The position numbers and the translations under genes are program-made. A stretch of DNA of 64,000 nt from Lepisosteus oculatus (lineage: Eukaryota > Chordata > Actinopteri > Semionotiformes > Lepisosteidae). Below, in pieces: positions 54,982-63,900 of the stretch. The first letter of the stretch is position 1, and each line of letters starts with the position of its first letter. The notes beneath the pieces were generated by a model. That model saw only the letters and a list, made by a program, of their open reading frames with translations. It did not search any database and had not been told where the DNA came from. The DNA is taken from assembly GCF_040954835.1 (NCBI RefSeq), contig NC_090709.1:40590975-40654974 (forward strand), read 5' to 3'.

Positions 54982-57410
54982 AGCCTGTCTCTCAATAATA
55001 ATAATCCAGTGTGTGATCTCCTGTCCCAGCCTGAGGAACAGACAGTGAGCCTGTCTCTCAATAATAATAATACAGTGTGTGATCTCCTGTCCCAGCCTGA
55101 GGAACAGACAGTGAGCCTGTCTCTCAATAATAATAATACAGTGTGTGATCTCCTGTCCCAGCCTGAGGAACAGACAGTGAGCCTGTCTCTCAATAATAAT
55201 AATCCAGTGTGTGATCTCCTGTCCCAGCCTGAGGAACAGACAGTGAGCCTGTCTCTCAATAATAATAATACAGTGTGTGATCTCCTGTCCCAGCCTGAGG
55301 AACAGACAGTGAGCCTGTCTCTCAATAATAATAATACAGTGTGTGATCTCCTGTCCCAGCCTGAGGAACAGACAGTGAGCCTGTCTCTCAATAATAATAA
55401 TCCAGTGTGTGATCTCCTGTCCCAGCCTGAGGAACAGACAGTGAGCCTGTCTCTCAATAATAATAATACAGTGTGTGATCTCCTGTCCCAGCCTGAGGAA
55501 CAGTGAGCCTGTCTCTCAATAATAATAATACAGTGTGTGATCTCCTGTCCCAGCCTGAGGAACAGACAGTGAGCCTGTCTCTCAATAATAATAATACAGT
55601 GTGTGATCTCCTGTCCCAGCCTGAGGAACAGTGAGTCTGTCTCCCAATAATAATAATACAGTGTGTGATCTCCTGTCCCAGCCTGAGGAACAGACAGTGA
55701 GCCCGTCTCTCAGTAATAATAATACAGTGTGTGATCTCCTGTCCCAGCCTGAGGAACAGACAGTGAGCCTGTCTCTCAATAATAATAATACAGTGTGTGA
55801 TCTCCTGTCCCAGCCTGAGGAACAGACAGTGAGCCCGTCTCTCAATAATAATAATACAGTGTGTGATCTCCTGTCCCAGCCTGAGGAACAGACAGTGAGC
55901 CCGTCTCTCAATAATAATAATCCAGTGTGTGATCTCCTGTCCCAGCCTGAGGAACAGTGAGCCCGTCTCTCAATAATAATAATACAGTGTGTGATCTCCT
56001 GTCCCAGCCTGAGGAACAGACAGTGAGCCCGTCTCTCAATAATAATAATAGTGTGTGATCTCCTGTCCCAGCCTGAGGAACAGACAGTGAGCCTGTCTCT
56101 CAATAATAATAATACAGTGTGTGATCTCCTGCCCAGCCTGAGGAACAGACAGTGAGCCTGTCTCTCAATAATAATAATCCAGTGTGTGATCTCCTGTCCC
56201 AGCCTGAGGAACAGACAGTGAGCCTGTCTCTCAATAATAATAATACAGTGTGTGATCTCCTGTCCCAGCCTGAGGAACAGTGAGCCTGTCTCTCAATAAT
56301 AATAATACAGTGTGTGATCTCCTGTCCCAGCCTGAGGAACAGACAGTGAGCCCGTCTCTCAATAATAATAATACAGTGTGTGATCTCCTGTCCCAGCCTG
56401 AGGAACAGACAGTGAGCCTGTCTCTCAATAATAATAATACAGTGTGTGATCTCCTGTCCCAGCCTGAGGAACAGACAGTGAGCCTGTCTCTCAATAATAA
56501 TAATCCAGTGTGTGATCTCCTGTCCCAGCCTGAGGAACAGACAGTGAGCCTGTCTCTCAATAATAATAATCCAGTGTGTGATCTCCTGTCCCAGCCTGAG
56601 GAACAGACAGTGAGCCTGTCTCTCAATAATAATAATCCAGTGTGTGATCTCCTGTCCCAGCCTGAGGAACAGACAGTGAGCCTGTCTCTCAATAATAATA
56701 CTACAGTGTGTGATCTCCTGTCCCAGCCTGAGGAACAGACAGTGAGCCTGTCTCTCAATAATAATAATACAGTGTGTGATCTCCTGTCCCAGCCTGAGGA
56801 ACAGACAGTGAGCCTGTCTCTCAATAATAATAATACAGTGTGTGATCTCCTGTCCCAGCCTGAGGAACAGTGAGTCTGTCTCCCAATAATAATAATACAG
56901 TGTGTGATCTCCTGTCCCAGCCTGAGGAACAGACAGTGAGCCCGTCTCTCAGTAATAATAATACAGTGTGTGATCTCCTGTCCCAGCCTGAGGAACAGAC
57001 AGTGAGCCTGTCTCTCAATAATAATAATACAGTGTGTGACCTCCTGTCCCAGCCTGAGGAACAGACAGTGAGTCTGTCTCTCAATAATAATAATACAGTG
57101 TGTGATCTCCTGTCCCAGCCTGAGTAACAGTGAGTCTGTCTCCCAATAATAATAATACAGTGTGTGATCTCCTGTCCCAGCCTGAGGAACAGACAGTGAG
57201 CCTGTCTCTCAATAATAATAATACAGTGTGTGATCTCCTGTCCCAGCCTGAGGAACAGACAGTGCGCCTGTCTCTCAATAATAATAATAATACAGTGTGT
57301 GACCTCCTGTCCCAGCCTGAGGAACAGACAGTGAGCCTGTCTCTCAATAATAATAATACAGTGTGTGACCTCCTGTCCCAGCCTGAGTAACAGTGAGTCT
57401 GTCTCCCAAT
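54940..57410 (+). repeat. 66-bp minisatellite born from a LINE stop-codon region, ~37 copies
   Basis: The unit CAGTGTGTGATCTCCTGTCC…CAGACAGTGAGCCTG…CAATAATAATAAT repeats every 66 bp (54964 to 55030). A 60-bp variant lacks ACAGAC. The first copy is continuous with the LINE coding end (AAQYVISCPSLRNRQ-stop), so each unit contains the LINE's last ~14 codons, its stop and early 3' UTR. After the array the LINE 3' UTR resumes (57,410-57,600). The long frames on both strands are artefacts of a period divisible by 3. Confidence 0.93.
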
Positions 57411-57615
57411 AATGCTCCAGCCGTCTACAGTATATGTCAATATTTTATAATACATCTTTGTTGTAAATGTCTGTGAATTTTATTTTACTATTATTTTATG
57501 TTTTGTTCCATGTCCATGTTATTATTTTTATTTGCTTTGGCAACACTGATTGTACCCATCGGTCATGCGAAAAAAAGCACCTCGAATTGAATTGAATTGT
57601 AAGAGAGAGAGAGAG
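57410..57615 (+). repeat. LINE 3' UTR and terminus after the array
   Basis: TTTGCTTTGGCAACACTGATTG, CATCGGTCATGCGAAAAAAAGC and (GAATT)n, matching the terminus at 54.62-54.70 kb. It completes the LINE interrupted by the 66-bp expansion. Confidence 0.75.
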
Positions 57616-57619
57616 ACAC

Positions 57620-57965
57620 ACGAGGAAAACAACAACAACGAAACCAAAGTAAACAACAACAAAGAAAAACGGGTTCTGAGTTCTGGAATCGCTGGGCCCG
57701 ACCTGGGCTCGGAGATCCCAGACCGGATCGGACCGGACCGACCCGGGCAGTGCGGCGTTTTGCTCTCCAACCACTTAGCCCGGTTCGGATGGGGCTGATC
57801 GCGACACTCTTTCAAAACAAAAACAATGTTCCTCGTCAGAAGAGACCTTGTTATGCTAATCACCCCCAAACTGCCAGCTACTCCACAACTATCGATTAGT
57901 AGTAGCATGCGCTGCACTAGCAGTTGATCACTAATCAATTACTCAAGTAAGGACTTGTAATTTAT
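57620..57965. other. Unique sequence, probable 3' flank of gene A
   Basis: An (GAGA)n tract and A-rich sequence. No exon was recognised. It would hold the gene A 3' UTR and poly(A) site on the minus strand, but no clear AATAAA was found close to the stop codon. Confidence 0.4.
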
Positions 57966-57970
57966 CGGCT

Positions 57971-58278
57971 TCAGCCACAGGGCTGGGCTGCTTGTTCCCC
58001 ACCCCTGCCCCCCTCTGTGGAAAGAAGAGCCCCCTGTCCTGACTGGATCCCAGCAAGGGGATCCCCCTGACCCCGGTGCTCTGCCTCCGCGGAGAGCTCC
58101 TCTTCCTGGTCCGGAGACGCCCTGCACTGCAGCCTGAAATCGGGGCGCTTGGCCTTCTCCGCCCTCCTCCTCCTCCTCCTCCCCCACAGCAGCAGGCCCC
58201 CGGCCACCAGCACGAGGAGGATCAGGACTCCCACGACCGTCCCGGCGACCAGCCCACTGGACTGACCTGGAGGGGGGG
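57971..58278 (-). CDS. Gene A exon 6: transmembrane segment and tail ending in repeat
   Basis: Acceptor TGTCTCCCCCCAG; stop TGA at 57973-57971. Residues 415-516: APPPGQSSG, a hydrophobic helix GLVAGTVVGVLILLVLVAGG and LLLW, RRRRRR, then a tail KAKRPDFRLQCRASPDQEEE. From about residue 486 (QSGQGALLSTEGG…GEQAAQPCG) the sequence is a 121-bp repeat unit (57,971-58,045), so the predicted C-terminus and stop codon are repeat-derived. No ITIM is visible. A donor upstream that skips the repeat cannot be excluded. Confidence 0.72.
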
Positions 58279-60931
58279 CTGGGGGGAGACACACAGAGAG
58301 CAGGTTAGAGATCGGGGAGACTGGGGTGTATAAGACCCCGAGGGGCAGAGGCAGGGCCCAGCTCGCAGGGGATCAGAAACAAGAGAGGAAAAACACGCGC
58401 AGAAAAAAAAACAAAACAATTCAACCACCAGAGGTTATAAATGTAGTAAATGATGTGATTGGCTTCAACCACCGGGCCGGGCGGCCTGTTCCCCACCCCC
58501 GCCCCCCTCTGTGTACAGTAGAGCCTCCTGTCCTGACTGGAGGAGCTCACCCAGCTGTGTCTGGAGAGAAGCCAGGGTATCGGCTTCGACCACAGGGCTG
58601 GGCGGCCTGTTCCCCACCCCCACCCCCCTCTGTGTACAGAAGAGCCTCCTGTCCTGACTGGAGGAGCTCACCCAGCTGTGTCTGGAGAGAAGCCAGGGTA
58701 TCGGCTTCGACCACAGGGCTGGGCAGCTTGTTCCCCACCCCCACCACCCTCTGTGTACAGAAACGCCCCCTGTCCTGACTGTCACCCAGCTGACAGTCAG
58801 GAGCCCCCTGTCACCCAGCTCTCACTCCAGCAGTGAAATAACACGGGGTCACGACAGGGAAAGTTAAAAAGAGAATTAATGTAGGACGGAGATGAGGAAA
58901 TGATTCTTTACACAAAGAGCTGTGGGTGTCTGGAACAGCCTTCCCAGGCAGGCGGGGGGGGACCCTACATTAGGACTTCAGCGAAATGAGTAAACGCTCA
59001 AAATTCACAGTCATGTGACCCTCTAGTCCCCCTGCTGTAGACCTGCTCACCCTCCACAGTGACGATCACAGTGCTGATGGTGTTTCCCTGAAGGTCCCTC
59101 ACTGTGTAGCTCCCCTGATCAGACGCCCTCAGCTCCTGCAGCCTGAGCTCCTGATTGTCCACTGACACTCTGTCTCTGTACTGGGGGACACAGCTGGCTG
59201 TGCTGCTCTGGACAGAACACACTGAGGTCCAGTCTCCTGAGCCTGCAGGGTCAAACAGCACCTCCACCGGCTCTCCAGTGAGCAGGGGGACAGACAGAGA
59301 GGCTCCAGCCTGCAGAGTGACAGTGTCTCTGCGAGCTGGAAGACAATCAGGACAGAGAGCGATATAAGAACCCCCCTCTGTCAGGAGTGGAGACGCCTCT
59401 AGTCCCCCTGCTGTAGACCTGCTCACCCTCCACAGTGCCTCTGTGAACTTAGTAGAATGATAATTTTCATAATAACAATAATACAACTGTAAAAATTCAG
59501 TGTTAATTCATGCTACTTCTCATAACAACACTAAAGCACAGCTGTCCAGTCCTCGTCCTGGAGGGGTCAGTGTGTGTGTGCGTCTGCAGAGTCTCCAGGG
59601 GTCTTTAAAGCAGGGCTGTCCAGTCCTGGTCCTGGAGGGGTCAGTGTGTGTGTGTCTGCAGAGACTCCAGGGGTCTTTAAAGCAGGGCTGTCCAGTCCTG
59701 GTCCTGGAGGGGTCAGTGTGTGTGTGTGTCTGCAGAGTCTCCAGGGGTCTTTAAAGCAGGGCTGTCCAGTCCTGGTCCTGGAGGGGTCAGTGTGTGTGTG
59801 TGTCTGCAGAGTCTCCAGGGGTCTTTAAAGCAGGGCTGTCCAGTCCTGGTCCTGGAGGGGTCAGTGTGTGTGTGTGTCTGCAGAGTCTCCAGGGGTCTTT
59901 AAAGCAGGGCTGTCCAGTCCTGGTCCTGGAGGGGTCAGTGTGTGTGTGTGTCTGCAGAGTCTCCAGGGGTCTTTAAAGCAGGGCTGTCCAGTCCTGGTCC
60001 TGGAGGGGTCAGTGTGTGTGTGTGTCTGCAGAGTCTCCAGGGGTCTTTAAAGCAGGGCTGTCCAGTCCTGGTCCTGGAGGGGTCAGTGTGTGTGTGTGTC
60101 TGCAGAGTCTCCAGGGGTCTTTAAAGCAGGGCTGTCCAGTCCTGGTCCTGGAGGGGTCAGTGTGTGTGCAGAGTCTCCAGGGGTCTTTAAAGCAGGGCTG
60201 TCCAGTCCTGGTCCTGGAGGGGTCAGTGTGTGTGTCTGCAGAGTCTCCAGGGGTCTTTAAAGCAGGGCTGTCCAGTCCTGGTCCTGGAGGGGTCAGTGTG
60301 TGTGTGCAGAGTCTCCAGGGGTCTTTAAAGCAGGGCTGTCCAGTCCTGGTCCTGGCTCACCCTCCACAGACAGCTGGACGGAGCTCAGCAGCCTCTCGGT
60401 GTCCATCTGCCACAGGGAGTACGTGCCCTGGTCGGCCGGGGTCACGCCGGACAGCAGCAGGGCGCCGGGCTGGCGCCTGACCCGCAGCTGGTACTGCAGC
60501 CTGAGCCGCACCCGGCCCCCCCGCAGGGCGAACACGGGCTCGGCCACGCCCCCCGCCCCCGCGGGCTCGAAGCGCACCTGCGCGTCGCCGGCGCCGGACA
60601 GCAGCGGGATGGAGAGATCGGCGCCCGCCGGCAGAGTGGCGTTCTCCCTGCGGGCTGGGGGGACAGGATCCGGGATGAGGAGCCCAGCTCTGGAAGGAAA
60701 CTATCCGTCCACTTCCTCCAGTCCAGGGTCACGGGGGGGAGCGGGAGTCACACACCCTGGACAGGACAGCAGTCCATCACAGGACACACACACACACTCA
60801 CACACCCTGGACAGGACACCAGTCCATCACAGGACACACACACACTCACACACCCTGGACAGGACAGCAGTCCATCACAGGACACACACACACACACACA
60901 CACACTGGACAGGACAGCAGTCCATCACAGG

Positions 60932-60963
<32 letters not shown>

Positions 60964-63900
60964 ACCCTGGACAGGACACCAGTCCATCACAGGACACACA
61001 CACACTCACACACCCTGGACAGGACACCAGTCTATCACAGGACACACACACACACACTCACACACCCTGGACAGGACACCAGTCTATCACAGGATACACA
61101 CACACCCTGGACAGGACACCCGTCCATCACAGGACACACACACACTCACACACCCTGGACAGGACCTGGACAGAGCGGGTCTCGCGCTGGCCTACCGTGC
61201 ACAGTGAGCTGGACGGTGCTGAGGGCCCTTCTGGTGTCCAGCTGCAGGACGGTGTAGGTGCCCTGGTCAGCCGGGGTCAGGCCGTAGAGGGTCATGACCT
61301 CGTGCTTCACCAGCACGCGGGTGTGGTACTGGGGTTCGAACGACACCCAGCCGCGCTCCAGGGTGAGGACTGTGATGGGCCCCCTGCCTCCCTCAGGATT
61401 CGAGAGCACCTCCACTGGCTCCCCGGAGGGCAGTGGGACCGACAGGGGCAGCCCGGGATACAGGGAGAGGTTCAGGCTGTGAGCTGAGGACAGGGAGAAG
61501 GAGAAGGAACGTCAGGAAGTATCCGGGAGAGACGGCGATTCCCTTCCCAGCAACACAAAGTTCTGAGCGACTCCTGTTCACCGTCCCTTGTTTGTCCAAA
61601 CTGTATGCACTGGCTTGTTCCCCACCCCCGCCCCCCCTCTGTGTACAGAAGAGCCCCCCTGTCCTGACTGGAGGAGCTCACCCAGCTGTGTCTGGAGAGA
61701 AGCCAGGGTATCGGCTTCAACCACAGGGGCTGGGCGGCTTGTTCCCCACCCCCACCCCCCTCTGTGTACAGCAGAGCCTCCTGTCCTGACTGGAGGAGCT
61801 CACCCAGCTGTGTCTGGAGAGAAGCCGGGGTATCGGCTTCAACCACAGGGCTGGGCAGCCTGTTCCCCACCCCCACCCCTCTCTGTGTACAGAAGAGCCC
61901 CCCTGTCCTGACTGGAGGAGCTCACCCAGCTGTGTCTGGAGAGAAGCCAGGGTATCGGCTTCAACCACAGGGCTGGGCAGCCTGTTCCCCACCCCCACCC
62001 CTCTCTGTGTAGAGTCCTCAATGGTGCTACAGTGTCACACTCACACCAGCCGCTGGAGCCCAGGTTCTGTTGCTACGGAAACGGACGCGACGAGCCGTTA
62101 CCCACGACGGTGAGCCGCACGTCGCCCAGAAACGTCCGGGAGCCGTCCTCTCCCTCCCTGAAGCACTCGTACGTGTCCTCGTCGGACAGCCGCGCGCGAT
62201 GGAGGCTCAGGGAGAAGTCCCCCCGGGGGAGCCCGTCCCGGGACACCTCCGTGCGGTTCTCGAACCCGGGGCCGGGGGCGGCCCTGCCCTGGCGGAACGC
62301 CCACACGCGTCTGGTGGGGGTCTGCCAGAGGAGGCTCAGGGAGCCCACAGGGGCCCCCCTGTAGGCAGATCCGTCACAGGGGAGAGAGACTGAGCCCCCA
62401 AACCTCACCGACACAGAGACAGGAGCCGCCGAGACTGAGGGAGACAGCAACACAACACTCTAGTACACACAGCAACACAACACTCTAATACACACAACAC
62501 AGCACCCCTGTAGGCAGATCCGTCACAGGGGAGAGAGACTGAGCCCCCAAACCTCACCGACACAGAGACAGGAGCCGCCGAGACTGAGGGAGACAGCAAC
62601 ACAACACTCTAGTACACACAACAACACAACACAGCAACACGACACACTAATACACACAACACAGCAACACGACACTCTAGTACACACAGCAACACAACAC
62701 TCTAATACACACAGCAACACAACACTCATACACACAGCAACACAACACAGCACCCCTGTAGGCAGATCCGTCACAGGGGAGAGAGACTGAGCCCCCAAAC
62801 CTCACCGACACGGAGACAGGAGCCGCTGAGACTGAGGGAGACAGCAACACAACACTGTAGTACACACAACACAGCAACACAACACTCTAGTACACACAGC
62901 AACACAACACAGCAACACGACACTCTAATACACACAGCAACACAACACTCTAGTACACACAGCAACACAACACTCTCATACACACAACACAGCAACACAA
63001 CACTCTAGTACACACAGCAACACAACACAGCAACACGACACTCTTATACACACAACACAGCAACACAACACTCTAGTACACACAGCAACACAACACAGCA
63101 ACACGACACTCTTATACACACAACACAGCAACACGACACTCTAATACACACAGCAACACAACACTCTTATACACACAACACAACACAACACTCTAATACA
63201 CACAACAACACAACACTCTTATACACACAGCAACACAACACTCTAATACACACAACACAGCAACACGACACTAATACTCACAACAATACAACACTCTCAT
63301 ACACACACAGCACAACACAGCACACTCTTATACACACACACAACACAACACTCCTATACACACAACAATACAACACTCTTATACACACACAACACAACAG
63401 ACAGTAACACAACACTCTAATACACACAACAACACAACTCTCTCATACACACAACACAGCAACACAACACTGACACACAACAGACAGTGGACACCCTTCT
63501 AGACACACCCCGGAGAGAGACTGTGACCCACCTGTGGGACAGAATTACATGTCTGTCCCCTGACTGAATCCCACACAGGTGAGTTAGAGGAGAGCTCACC
63601 TCCAGACAGGACGGACAACAGCAGCCCAGCCCAGAGCATCATGGGATTGGACGCCCTTTTTGACACCGAGACAGGAGCTGAAGGGGCCGTGGAGAGAGAC
63701 TGTGACCCACCTGTGGGACAGAATTACATGTCTGTCCCCTGACTGAATCCCACAGAGGTTAGTTAGAGGAGAGCTCACCTCCAGACAGGACGGACAACAG
63801 CAGCCCAGCCCAGAGCATCATGGGATTGGACGCCCTTTTTGACACCGAGACAGGAGCTGAAGGGGCCGTGGAGAGAGACTGTGACCCACCTGTGGGACAG

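Larger units (their letters stand above)
62440..63475. repeat. CAACACAACACTC microsatellite-like array, gene A intron 1
   Basis: Degenerate tandem words ACACAGCAACACAACACTCT and AGTACACACA, interrupted by two fragments of the V-set exon (62,504-62,583 and 62,752-62,831). Confidence 0.9.

Noticed and set aside
54843-57455. Long NNNN- and LLLLRDRLTV-type frames on both strands
   Set aside because: They are produced by the 66-bp array, whose period is divisible by 3. The true LINE frame in each unit ends at its TGA.
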